A stretch of 51,864 nucleotides of DNA, taken from the NCBI GenBank assembly GCA_937982665.1, contig CALJLD010000057.1:1-51864 (forward strand), read 5' to 3'. Below are positions 40,814-49,648 of the stretch, piece after piece. Position 1 is the stretch's first letter; each line of letters begins with the position of its first letter. The notes beneath the pieces are model-generated. The model was given only the letters and a program-made list of their open reading frames with translations, was not told the origin of the DNA and searched no databases. The position numbers were made by a program, and so were the translations under genes. Origin of the DNA: an uncultured Planctomycetales bacterium (lineage in GTDB: Bacteria; Planctomycetota; Planctomycetia; Pirellulales; S012-138).

Positions 40814-41616
40814 GCCCTGAAAGCTGGCTCTACGCGGGCGCAACCGTTTTGGGCGCCGTTGGCATGTGGCTGTTGCTGCCCCGGCCGGGAGAGCGCATGC
40901 GCTGGGTGGGCGCTGCCATGTCCGTCGTTTCGCTCGGCTTGATCCTGTCACAGGTTTCGGCACTGGGTGACATGCTTTCGCAAAGCATGTTCATCGTCAT
41001 CGGCTCAACAACAGTTATTTCCGCTGCCGCTGCCGTGACTTTCCGCAACCCCGTCTATTGCGCCATCTGGTTCGCTATGATGCTGCTGGGGACCGCCGGC
41101 TTGTTCATGATTCAAGGCTCTCACTTTCTCAGCGTCGCGACTATCGTCGTCTACGCCGGCGCAATCCTGGTCACCCTGCTCTTTGTGTTAATGCTGGCCA
41201 ACCCGCGTGGCAATGCTCCGTATGATCGTGTCAGTTGGGAAGGTCCGCTCTCGGCAACGGCCGGAATCGTGCTCGTTGGAATGTTGACCATGACTCTCGG
41301 CGGCGTGCTGAAGAGCAAAAGCTTTGCCGCTGACATGCCGTCTGAATTGATTGCCGCGCAGGAAGCACAAGCGGATGACCAGGCGGATGCCGCCGGTCCG
41401 GTGAACATTCTCACGCAAGATCATTCTGCTTCGTTAGGAGCGCGGATGTTCAGCGCTCACCTCGTTTCGATAGAAGTGGCCGGTGTACTGTTGTTGGCAG
41501 CGCTGGTCGGCGCGGTGGCAATCATCGCACATTCGCGCGCTGCCCAACCGGAAGAAGCAAAGTCCGCCGCGCAAGTTGCCATGCAGGCCCCCTCCGAGAA
41601 CGGGAGGGACCGCTAG
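40810..41616 (+). CDS. nuoJ: NADH-quinone oxidoreductase subunit J
   Basis: The ND6-type membrane subunit. The 268-residue product has about five spans with the typical VTFRNPVYCAIWFAMMLLGTAGLF and SVATIVVYAGAILVTLLFVLML segments; the latter contains the pi-bulge region of the third span. A longer external loop between the last two spans (about 40 residues, Ala/Asp/Gln-rich) lengthens the protein. The start is a TTG overlapping the nuoI stop. Its own stop overlaps the nuoK start by 1 nt. Confidence 0.93.
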   Translation: MSPESWLYAGATVLGAVGMWLLLPRPGERMRWVGAAMSVVSLGLILSQVSALGDMLSQSMFIVIGSTTVISAAAAVTFRNPVYCAIWFAMMLLGTAGLFMIQGSHFLSVATIVVYAGAILVTLLFVLMLANPRGNAPYDRVSWEGPLSATAGIVLVGMLTMTLGGVLKSKSFAADMPSELIAAQEAQADDQADAAGPVNILTQDHSASLGARMFSAHLVSIEVAGVLLLAALVGAVAIIAHSRAAQPEEAKSAAQVAMQAPSENGRDR

Positions 41617-42059
41617 TGAACGAAGTTTCGCTCTTGCATGGCTATCTCACGATTGGCGCGTTGCTGTTCGGGATTGGTTTGATTGGCTTCCTGAGCCGTC
41701 GCAACATGATTGTCATGTTCCTGGCGGTCGAAATGATGATCCAAGGTGTGTCCGTCAGTCTCGTCGCGTGGGGCCGGTACCACAACAATTGGGACGGTCA
41801 GGTGATGGTGATTGTCATGCTGGCCGTGGCCGCTTGCGAGGCCGCGATTGCCATGGCGTTGATCCTGATGGTCTTTGAACGCAGCGGCAAACTGGATATT
41901 GCGTTCTGGCAGCGATTGCGAGAAGACAATCAGCCGGAGTATGTCGACCGCGAACTTCCGCCGCCGGAAGAAGAAGCCAGGCAATGGCCGCAGCTTTCGC
42001 CAGCGGGCGTGGAACCGGAACACGATCCTGAGGAGACGGCATTCCGCACCCATGTCTAG
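41616..42059 (+). CDS. nuoK: NADH-quinone oxidoreductase subunit K, with C-terminal extension
   Basis: The ND4L-type membrane subunit with three spans: GYLTIGALLFGIGLIGFL, MIVMFLAVEMMIQGVSVSLV with its conserved Glu in the second span, and MVIVMLAVAACEAAIAMALI with the second conserved Glu. The core ends near residue 95. A further 50 residues, acidic and Pro-rich (RELPPPEEEARQWPQL), extend it to 147 against the usual 100. The GTG start overlaps the nuoJ stop by 1 nt. The extension overlaps the nuoL start by 8 nt. Confidence 0.94.
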   Translation: MNEVSLLHGYLTIGALLFGIGLIGFLSRRNMIVMFLAVEMMIQGVSVSLVAWGRYHNNWDGQVMVIVMLAVAACEAAIAMALILMVFERSGKLDIAFWQRLREDNQPEYVDRELPPPEEEARQWPQLSPAGVEPEHDPEETAFRTHV

Positions 42060-44133
42060 TCTGCACACATGGATGTTGCTGATTCCCGCGTTGCCGCTGT
42101 TTGCGGCAATCGTCACCGTAGCGCTTGGGCCCAAGTTCCTCAAGTCCAAGAGCCATTTGCCAACGGTCGTATGCCTGGCCGGATCATTTGTCTGTTCCGC
42201 AATTCTGCTGTGGCAAGTCTACAGCAATTGTGATGATGACGGCGTGCCAGGCGGATTATCAAGCTTTGAAGAGTTCTTTGACGTTTGGACTTGGGCTGCT
42301 GTGCCAGATGCCATGACGCAGGCTTCGCCCGAAGCTGGCGCTGCACAGGACGGAAGTGCAAATTCGTCGTCGTTTGATTTTGTCATCAACGTCACGCTGC
42401 GTACCGATCCGCTTTCGGCCATCATGTTGACGATGGTGACTTTCGTCGCCACGCTCGTCGCGATGTATTCCATCGGTTACATGCATGACGAACCGGGTTA
42501 CTGGCGGTTCTTCACGTATGTCTCGCTGTTCGTGTTCTCGATGACCATGTTGGTCTCGGTTTCGAACTTTGCGCTGTTGTACGTTTTTTGGGAAGCGGTT
42601 GGCGTTTGCAGTTACTTGCTGATCGGGTTTTGGTATAAGAAGCCCGAAGCCTCGGCCGCCGGCATGAAAGCATTCCTGGTCAATCGCGTAGGCGATTTTG
42701 GCTTTGCCATTGGCATCTTCCTGATCTGGACCACGCTCGGCACGCTGAATTTCCATGACATCGAAGTGGATGGCGTCGTGACGCAACCCGGAGTCTTTGG
42801 GGATCAAGTCATCCGGGACGGCGGCTATCAAAGCTTTCCCGCCGCAACAACCGGCGTCCTCACTGCCATTTGCCTGTTGTTGTTTGTCGGTGCCTGCGGC
42901 AAGAGCGCTCAATGGCCGCTGCACGTTTGGCTTCCTGACGCGATGGAAGGTCCAACGCCTGTCTCCGCGCTCATCCACGCGGCGACGATGGTCACCGCTG
43001 GCGTCTACATGGTTGCGCGGTGTACGCCGCTGTTTGTAGCCTCCGGGACTGCGCCCGTTGTTGTGGCGTGTATTGGGGCGTTCACGGCCATCATGGCTGG
43101 CTTTATTGCCATCACTCAGACTGACCTCAAGCGAATCCTCGCCTATTCCACCGTCAGCCAACTTGGCTACATGTTCTTGGCGCTGGGGACCGCGTCGCTC
43201 GCAGGCGTTGTGGGCGGAATGTTCCATCTCTTCACGCATGCGTTTTTCAAAGCGTGCTTGTTCCTGGGAGCAGGCAGCGTGATGCACGCCATGGGCGGTG
43301 TGATCGATATCCGCCACTTCGGCGGCCTGCGGAAACTGATGCCGGTGACGCACATCACATTCCTGCTTGGTTGTCTAGCTTTGGCTGGCGTTGTTCCCTT
43401 CGCCGGTTTCTGGAGCAAAGACCTGGTGCTTTCGGCCGTGTATGACGCCTCGCATGGCGATCCCGCGACTGCCACAACGTTTACGGTGTTGTATTGGGTG
43501 GCGTGGACGGCGGCCCTGTTCACGGCTTTCTACACCTTCCGTGCGTTTTTCCGGACCTTCTACGGTGAAGAGAAAATCCCGGAAGAAGCCGGCCATCATG
43601 CCCACGAATCGCCAAAGACGATGACCATTCCGTTGATGGTGTTGGGCTTTTTGGCGCTGGCGATTGGCGCGTCCGAACACTGGTTTGTCGAGTTCCTTGG
43701 GCACACGCCATCCTTATCGATGGAGCGAATTCGCCCCGCGGAAGAACATGGCTTCAACTGGACAGTGGCCATCACCGGAAGTGTTGTGGCAGTGTTGGGC
43801 ATTGGCGCCGCGGCCTTCATGTACTTGCGCTCGCCGGGGACTGTTTCAAGTTTGACTTCCACCATGAAGGCGGCCTGGCTGTATCAACTGTCGTACGGAA
43901 AGTTGTTCTTTGATCAGCTCTACAACATCTTCATTGTTTGGCCACTGCGGATCTTGGCTCACATTTTGTATGTGCTGGACATCCTGCTTGTTGACGGACT
44001 GGTCAATCTGTGCGGTTGGATTCCGCGAACCTTTGGTGCCGTGTTACGGCCGATGCAAATTGGTCTGGTTCAGTTTTATGCCTTGGCGATGGTGCTGGGG
44101 TTGCTTGTCCTGATCGGAATTCTGCTGCGTTAG
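42052..44133 (+). CDS. nuoL: NADH-quinone oxidoreductase subunit L
   Basis: The ND5-type antiporter-like proton-pumping subunit. The 693-residue product has the core of discontinuous helices with LYVFWEAVGVCSYLLIGFWY (conserved Glu), QWPLHVWLPDAMEGPTPVSALIHAATMV (conserved Lys-type region, described as positions about 285-312) and ITQTDLKRILAYSTVSQLGYM. The long lateral helix and last span form its C-terminus. The ATG at 42052 overlaps the nuoK stop by 8 nt; a longer frame from 41875 is shadow. It ends 6 nt before nuoM. Confidence 0.96.
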   Translation: MSSLHTWMLLIPALPLFAAIVTVALGPKFLKSKSHLPTVVCLAGSFVCSAILLWQVYSNCDDDGVPGGLSSFEEFFDVWTWAAVPDAMTQASPEAGAAQDGSANSSSFDFVINVTLRTDPLSAIMLTMVTFVATLVAMYSIGYMHDEPGYWRFFTYVSLFVFSMTMLVSVSNFALLYVFWEAVGVCSYLLIGFWYKKPEASAAGMKAFLVNRVGDFGFAIGIFLIWTTLGTLNFHDIEVDGVVTQPGVFGDQVIRDGGYQSFPAATTGVLTAICLLLFVGACGKSAQWPLHVWLPDAMEGPTPVSALIHAATMVTAGVYMVARCTPLFVASGTAPVVVACIGAFTAIMAGFIAITQTDLKRILAYSTVSQLGYMFLALGTASLAGVVGGMFHLFTHAFFKACLFLGAGSVMHAMGGVIDIRHFGGLRKLMPVTHITFLLGCLALAGVVPFAGFWSKDLVLSAVYDASHGDPATATTFTVLYWVAWTAALFTAFYTFRAFFRTFYGEEKIPEEAGHHAHESPKTMTIPLMVLGFLALAIGASEHWFVEFLGHTPSLSMERIRPAEEHGFNWTVAITGSVVAVLGIGAAAFMYLRSPGTVSSLTSTMKAAWLYQLSYGKLFFDQLYNIFIVWPLRILAHILYVLDILLVDGLVNLCGWIPRTFGAVLRPMQIGLVQFYALAMVLGLLVLIGILLR

Positions 44134-44139
44134 CTGCAA

Positions 44140-45813
44140 ATGTCGACATTGCTGCTCATCACGATCTTTCTTCCCGCCGTTGGCGCGGCGTTCTTAGCCG
44201 CCATGACCGAAGCGGGACATAAGGTTGTGCGCGGTGTCGCCCTTACCTTTTCTTTGGGAACTCTGATTGCCGCTGGCTACCTTACCTGGCAATACACAGA
44301 ATTGCCGATGGCGGCGGCCGAAGACGCGAGTTCTACAGCCACTGCCAGCGAGCGCGAAAACTTCGCCGGTGTGGATTATCCTTGGTTTGAGTCTGAAGAT
44401 TCCAAAGTCAGCATCCACTTTTCTCTCGGTTTGGATGGCTTGGGGTTGTGGATGTTCGCGCTCTCGGCCTTGCTGGTTGTGGTTTGTGTGCTGGTCAGTT
44501 GGGAGGCCATTCGCGACCGCGCGGCAGGGTTCTATTCGCTCTTGCTATTGTTAGAGATGGGCATGCTGGGCGTGTTTGCCGCGCGCGACTTGCTCTTGTT
44601 CTACGTCTTCTTCGAGTTCACGCTGTTCCCGCTGTTCTTCTTGATTGGTGTGTGGGGGAGTGAAGAACGGCGCTACGCGGCGATCAAGTTCTTCCTGTTT
44701 ACCTTCGCCGGCAGTGTGCTGACGTTGCTGGGCTTGATCACGATCGCCATCGCCAGTTCAGCTTCCGGAGAACTGACGTTTTCCATCCCGCAGATCATGG
44801 CCAACCTGAAGGCAGCGCCCATGTCCGCGGAGTTGCAGTTCTGGGTCTTTCTGGCGTTGTTTGCGGGCTTCGCTGTGAAGGTCCCATTATTCCCGTTCCA
44901 CACCTGGCTGCCGCTTGCACACGTTCAGGCGCCTACGGCCGGCAGTGTGTTGCTGGCCGGCGTGATGTTGAAGATGGGCACATATGGCTTTGTTCGCTTC
45001 AGCTTGCCGATGTTGCCGGACGCGACGGTCACTTGCATGCCCTGGATCTTGTGGCTTTCCGTTATCGGTATCATCTACGGCGCATTGGTGGCGCTTGCGC
45101 AGCGAGATATCAAGCGATTGATCGCTTACTCCAGCGTCAGCCACCTGGGGTTCTGCATGTTGGGGATCTTCGCGCTCAACCGCTTGGGTTTAGAGGGCGG
45201 AGTGCTGCAGATGGTCAATCACGGCATCTCCACCGGAGGGCTGTTCGCCATCGTCGGCATGATTTATGAGCGTTATCACACCCGGCAGATTGCGGAACTT
45301 GGCGGCCTGGCCAAGCGCACGCCCTGGCTCGCGTTCTTCATGCTGGTAATGACATTCTCCAGCATCGGATTGCCTGGGCTCAACGGATTTGCCGGCGAGT
45401 TCCTACTGTTGACGGGAATGTTTCAGCGCGGCTGGTATGGCGGAGCGAGTTCCGCGGAGTTCCTCACCATTGCCGTGCTGGCCGTTAGCGGAGTTGTGTT
45501 TGGGGCCTGGTACATGTTGTCACTGGTGCGGCGCGTGTTTTTCGGCCCACTCAAAGAGCCGATGTTGCACGACGGAGAGCCGGAAGTGAAAGACCTCTCC
45601 GTGCGAGAGATTGCCTCGCTGACACCGCTGGCAGTTTGCGCGGTGTTGATTGGGCTTTTTCCCGGCTTCTTCCTGGATCAAATGCGCGGCACTTTGAATG
45701 ACCTTTCCGCGCCGGCCATGGCCAAGTACGAAGCGCATCGTGATGGCGAAGCGCCGGAAGTTGTCCAAGCGGCCAGCAACATGCAAAGTCAGCCGCTGAT
45801 CGAAAGACAATAA
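44140..45813 (+). CDS. nuoM: NADH-quinone oxidoreductase subunit M
   Basis: The ND4-type antiporter-like subunit. The 557-residue product shows LFYVFFEFTLFPLFFLIGVWG (about 148-168), the family Glu in the fifth span, FPFHTWLPLAHVQAPTAGSVLLAGVMLKMGTYG (described as positions about 249-281) and LAQRDIKRLIAYSSVSHLGFCMLG, as expected for NuoM. It starts 6 nt after nuoL, so translation is likely coupled. The loop after the second span is Ala/Glu-rich and longer than in E. coli. Confidence 0.96.
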   Translation: MSTLLLITIFLPAVGAAFLAAMTEAGHKVVRGVALTFSLGTLIAAGYLTWQYTELPMAAAEDASSTATASERENFAGVDYPWFESEDSKVSIHFSLGLDGLGLWMFALSALLVVVCVLVSWEAIRDRAAGFYSLLLLLEMGMLGVFAARDLLLFYVFFEFTLFPLFFLIGVWGSEERRYAAIKFFLFTFAGSVLTLLGLITIAIASSASGELTFSIPQIMANLKAAPMSAELQFWVFLALFAGFAVKVPLFPFHTWLPLAHVQAPTAGSVLLAGVMLKMGTYGFVRFSLPMLPDATVTCMPWILWLSVIGIIYGALVALAQRDIKRLIAYSSVSHLGFCMLGIFALNRLGLEGGVLQMVNHGISTGGLFAIVGMIYERYHTRQIAELGGLAKRTPWLAFFMLVMTFSSIGLPGLNGFAGEFLLLTGMFQRGWYGGASSAEFLTIAVLAVSGVVFGAWYMLSLVRRVFFGPLKEPMLHDGEPEVKDLSVREIASLTPLAVCAVLIGLFPGFFLDQMRGTLNDLSAPAMAKYEAHRDGEAPEVVQAASNMQSQPLIERQ

Positions 45814-45824
45814 ATCAACCAACA

Positions 45825-47447
45825 ATGAATGGCGTCACGCTACAAACCGTTCTCGACCTGATCCCAGAGATGATTCTCATGGGTACGGCGGTTGCGGTTT
45901 ACATTCTGGGCGCCTTTATCCCGGCGAAGAGACTCTGGAGCGGCGTTGCGGCAATTGGGTTAGCAGCCGCGGCGATGGTCATGTGGCAACGGCCTGACGC
46001 GGCCAGTGGATTTGCAGGGCCAATCGTGCGCGATGCCCTGACCACGCAATTCCGCTGGCTGACTCTGATACTTGGGTTCTTGTTCCTGCTTGTTACCAGC
46101 AAACGGACAGGCGGTGACTTGGCCGCGGAGTTTGTTGGCTCCCTGCTGTTGATACTCTCCGGAATGATGCTGACGGCCGGCGCCGGCGATCTTCTGCTTG
46201 TGTTCCTCGGGTTGGAACTGGTTTCCATTCCCACCTACATCCTGCTGTACATCGGCCGCAAGAATCGCGAATCTCAGGAATCGGCCGTTAAGTATTTCTA
46301 TCTCAGCATCGTTTCGTCTGCTGTGCTGCTCTACGGTTTCAGCTTTCTGTTTGGGGTTTCCGGCTCAACATCGCTGGCGGAAATCCATCGAGCGCTGATT
46401 GCAACGGATGGCTCTGCCAGTTGGCTGCCGCTAGGCGGTTTAGCCATGGTGCTAATCTTTGCCGGCCTGGCGTTTAAGATTGCCGCGGTGCCATTCCACT
46501 TTTACGCTCCCGATGTTTACGAAGGCACGTCGAACGCAAACGCGGCCATTTTGGCCGTCGCGCCCAAGATCGTCGGTGTGATCGTCCTCGCTCGCATTGC
46601 CGTAATGGCGATGCCCAACCTGGGCGAATACGGCATTCGGATCGCCATGATTCTGGCCGTGCTGACCATGACCGTTGGTAACGTGCTGGCGCTGTGGCAA
46701 ACCAACCTGCGGCGGCTGTTGGCCTATTCCTCGATTGCTCATGCCGGTTATATGTTGGTGGGCCTGGCCGTTGCGTTTGATGTCCGCTGGCGAATCCTGA
46801 CTAATAATGACAACCAGTTGGAAAGCACAGGCGGCTTGGCTCCGGTGCTGTTCTATCTTGTGGTGTATTCGCTGGCTTCCATCGGCGCGTTCGCTTGCTT
46901 GAGCGCCGCATCGGACGAAAAACATCGCCTGGAAACCACCCACAACGCAGCCGGATTAGCCCGACGCCATCCTTTGGTCGCCGGGTTGTTGTCGCTGTTT
47001 CTGCTGACGCTCGCGGGGATTCCTCCGGCGATGGCAGGGCTGTTTGGCAAATTCACAATTTTTTGGGATGCCATGCGGCTGGCTCAGTTGCAGGAATACC
47101 AAAGCTTGTTCACGGTCCTGGCCGTAATCGGAATGCTCAATGCCGTGATCGCGGCCGGATATTACCTGCGAGTGATTGGCTCCATGTATTTCCGCCCTGC
47201 CGATACCGTTGACCGCGCGGCCGGCGAGACGGGCGCGTTCATGGCGGCGGTTGTCTCTTGTATCTTGCTGTTGGCCATCGGCTTCGTGCCGGGATTCGTC
47301 GCTCAGAATTCGCGTGACGCGGCTGATGGCGCTGCGGTCTCTTTTGAGCAATCGCTGACCGCCGTCTCAACCCCGGCGGAAGCGGCCGCGGACTTGGCCA
47401 ATTCCGATTCCAGTGACTCGCTCTCAAACGGCGTTGCGACACGCTAG
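45825..47447 (+). CDS. nuoN: NADH-quinone oxidoreductase subunit N
   Basis: The ND2-type antiporter-like subunit. The 540-residue product shows LVFLGLELVSIPTYILLYIGR (about 126-146, with the conserved Glu), a following SQESAVKYFYLSIVSSAVLLYG segment, AVPFHFYAPDVYEGTSNANAAILAVAPK (described as positions about 222-249) and RRLLAYSSIAHAGYMLVGL. A Ser/Asp-rich cytoplasmic-looking tail ends the protein. It closes the nuo operon and is followed after 20 nt by a regulator-like gene on the same strand. Confidence 0.96.
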   Translation: MNGVTLQTVLDLIPEMILMGTAVAVYILGAFIPAKRLWSGVAAIGLAAAAMVMWQRPDAASGFAGPIVRDALTTQFRWLTLILGFLFLLVTSKRTGGDLAAEFVGSLLLILSGMMLTAGAGDLLLVFLGLELVSIPTYILLYIGRKNRESQESAVKYFYLSIVSSAVLLYGFSFLFGVSGSTSLAEIHRALIATDGSASWLPLGGLAMVLIFAGLAFKIAAVPFHFYAPDVYEGTSNANAAILAVAPKIVGVIVLARIAVMAMPNLGEYGIRIAMILAVLTMTVGNVLALWQTNLRRLLAYSSIAHAGYMLVGLAVAFDVRWRILTNNDNQLESTGGLAPVLFYLVVYSLASIGAFACLSAASDEKHRLETTHNAAGLARRHPLVAGLLSLFLLTLAGIPPAMAGLFGKFTIFWDAMRLAQLQEYQSLFTVLAVIGMLNAVIAAGYYLRVIGSMYFRPADTVDRAAGETGAFMAAVVSCILLLAIGFVPGFVAQNSRDAADGAAVSFEQSLTAVSTPAEAAADLANSDSSDSLSNGVATR

Positions 47448-47467
47448 CCCGTCCGGAGCCAGGCGTT

Positions 47468-48913
47468 ATGGGCGCGAAGCGAGCCTCGACGACCAGCCTC
47501 GTAAAGCTGCTGCAGTCGGCAGACTGCCCAATCTGCATCTTTGACGCAGCGCGGCGAATCATCTTTGCAAACGCTGCTCTGTGCGAACTTGCCGGCTGCG
47601 CGGAAAGCGACTTACTGCTCCAGGTGGCGAGCTACTCCAGCGAGCCGACCGGCGAAGCACTTGCGGACATCGCGAATGCACTGTGCCCGCCACCGCACGC
47701 CATGGAGGGCGCTGCGTGTTCCGTGGTAGTTTCATTGCCTTCCGGCAATACGTCAGGACAAGAAGGCGCTGCAACTCCGCAGCAAGTTCGCGCCAACTAC
47801 CGGCCACTCAACAATCCTGCCGACAATGAGCCCGGCGGGAGCGATGAGCCATCAAGTGTCATCGCATTCTTCTCACGCCTGGACTCCAAAGAGGCTCTCA
47901 AAGCGACAACTGCTCCGGCGAGCGAAGTTGCTCATCCCGAGTGGGCCGGATTCCACACAGCGCTGCAACAACTAAGACAAGAAACCACGCGCCACGCCAA
48001 ATCGTTCCCCCTTCACGGCACAAGTCCTGCGGTTACAAAAGTCCAAAGGCAAGCCCTCATGTTGGCTGCCACCGCTACAGCGGCAACCATCATCGCACCA
48101 GCGGGCGCGCCGCGAAAGCAACTCGCCGAGTTCCTGCACTCGGCAACACCCAAACAAATTCGTGGAACATTCCTCGCGGTGGATTGCCGAGCGCTGTCCT
48201 GGGAACAACTGCAAGAGAATGTGTTTTCATTCCTGGCCGCCAGCGATCGAACGAGCGATGACCAGATTGACACGATTCTGATTGATTCGCTTGACGCGCT
48301 TTCCACGGAAACCCAACAGCCGGCTGCTCAGTTTATCGCGCGACTCGCGGACGAAGTTCGTGTGCTTGCCTCGGCTGAGCAATCACTCGCTTTCCTTTCG
48401 GAACATGGCGAGTTTCCTCAACAACTTGCATCACAGTTGAGCACTGCCGAGTTGCTGATTCCGCCGCTTGCTGAGCGTCGTGAAGACATCCCGCTTACCG
48501 CTCAGGCCATTGTGGAGCGACTCAACGCCAACAGGCAAAAGCAAATCGCTGGTTTCCAGCCGCAAGCCATGGATGAACTGTGTCTGGCAAGTTGGCCGGG
48601 CGATGAAGCGCAGCTTGCGTTGGCAATCGCCTCGGCATTTGAAAACGCCAACCAACCACTGATCGATATTGACGACTTGCCGGAGAGCATCCGCCGTGAA
48701 GTCCAAGCGGCCAGCGATCCGGCTTTCTCGGAGCCAACAACAATTGACCTTGAAGCCTACTTGGCGGAGATCGAGTCCACACTCATACGTCGGGCGCTCG
48801 ATCACGCCAAAGGCAACAAGACTCAGGCAGCCAAACTTCTGGGCATGACGCGTCCCAGGCTTTATCGCCGCTTAGAACAACTCGGCTGGAACCTGGACGA
48901 AGACGAGAGCTAG
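47468..48913 (+). CDS. Degenerate NtrC-like regulator: PAS, dead AAA+, Fis-type HTH
   Basis: The 481-residue protein has a PAS-like N-terminus (LVKLLQSADCPICIFDAARRIIFAN, about 11-35), a sigma54-activator-like AAA+ region (about 170-400) and a C-terminal Fis-type helix-turn-helix (TLIRRALDHAKGNKTQAAKLLGMTRPRLYRRL, described as positions about 441-472). The Walker A P-loop GESGTGKE is replaced by APAGAPRKQ, Walker B DE is DS (ILIDSLDAL), and the GAFTGA loop that contacts sigma54 is missing. The PPLAERREDIP arginine-finger segment remains. It probably binds DNA but cannot hydrolyse ATP or drive sigma54. It starts 20 nt after nuoN. Confidence 0.85.
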   Translation: MGAKRASTTSLVKLLQSADCPICIFDAARRIIFANAALCELAGCAESDLLLQVASYSSEPTGEALADIANALCPPPHAMEGAACSVVVSLPSGNTSGQEGAATPQQVRANYRPLNNPADNEPGGSDEPSSVIAFFSRLDSKEALKATTAPASEVAHPEWAGFHTALQQLRQETTRHAKSFPLHGTSPAVTKVQRQALMLAATATAATIIAPAGAPRKQLAEFLHSATPKQIRGTFLAVDCRALSWEQLQENVFSFLAASDRTSDDQIDTILIDSLDALSTETQQPAAQFIARLADEVRVLASAEQSLAFLSEHGEFPQQLASQLSTAELLIPPLAERREDIPLTAQAIVERLNANRQKQIAGFQPQAMDELCLASWPGDEAQLALAIASAFENANQPLIDIDDLPESIRREVQAASDPAFSEPTTIDLEAYLAEIESTLIRRALDHAKGNKTQAAKLLGMTRPRLYRRLEQLGWNLDEDES

Positions 48914-48915
48914 CC

Positions 48916-49425
48916 TTACCGCGTGTTGGCCAACGTATCAGCCAACGTCGTATCAGCCAGCGTTATCGCCCACAATTCTCGCGAGATCGCCGGGAGCAGC
49001 GCCGCCACAAGCCCCGTTTTAGGGTGGCCTTCTGGAATGTGACGCCGGCATCTGGGGCACTTCCGCATGTGCTCGTCAATTCGCAGTTCCAAATCTTCGC
49101 TCAAATTGTTGGCAAGATAGCCATCCAGCGATTCCAAAGTTTCTGAACACGAGATCGCTTGAACTTGCCGCGCCGGCGATTCCACCGGAGCAATGTTCGG
49201 CTGCTGATCGCTCATCGCCCAAATGCCAATCCCAGCGGCCAGCAGCACTGAAAGGGTGGCTCCGCTCAGGACCGCAACTCTGCGAGTATTCGTTCGGGCA
49301 TGCCTGGCTTTGCGTTGCCGCACAACTTCGGCAACAGCACCGCGTGGACAATGCCCCCATGTGTTGCCTTGCGGATCCTCAGCGCTCATCGGCATTGGGC
49401 GCGCGTTCTTCGTTGACTTTCTCAT
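48916..49425 (-). CDS. Membrane protein with C-terminal zinc-finger (anti-sigma-like) motif
   Basis: The 169-residue protein has a basic N-terminus of about 48 residues, one membrane span (about 50-70, VAVLSGATLSVLLAAGIGIWAM) and a C-terminal ZAS-like motif: Cys93, then His119-x3-Cys123-x2-Cys126 (DEHMRKCPRC), as in zf-HC2 anti-sigma domains. In ordinary anti-sigma factors that domain precedes the span and lies in the cytoplasm; here it follows the span, so it would face outward if the span is a simple anchor. The C-terminus repeats a LADT motif. No sigma-factor gene is adjacent. It converges on the NtrC-like gene, 2 nt between stops. Confidence 0.65.
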   Translation of the reverse strand: MRKSTKNARPMPMSAEDPQGNTWGHCPRGAVAEVVRQRKARHARTNTRRVAVLSGATLSVLLAAGIGIWAMSDQQPNIAPVESPARQVQAISCSETLESLDGYLANNLSEDLELRIDEHMRKCPRCRRHIPEGHPKTGLVAALLPAISRELWAITLADTTLADTLANTR

Positions 49426-49648
49426 CGGCTATGGGTGCCAGGTTTTGGCGTGATCTTATGTTGTTTTCGCGAGTGATTATTCCAGCAAGTGAACCGCTGA
49501 GCCGCCAGATGCAATTCTTTGAATCACGTGTATTTACTCAAATAGCTGCACGATTCTCTGTAATTCACACAACACGAAACAGCCGAAGCTTGCAGTTCCT
49601 GACGGCGAGCAACGTTCCGTATTGCGTGTCGCAAGAAATTGGTGAGAT

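Noticed and set aside
42259..43353. Open frame of about 364 codons antisense to nuoL
   Set aside because: Shadow of the nuoL reading frame; the composition is extremely His/Arg/Gln-rich.
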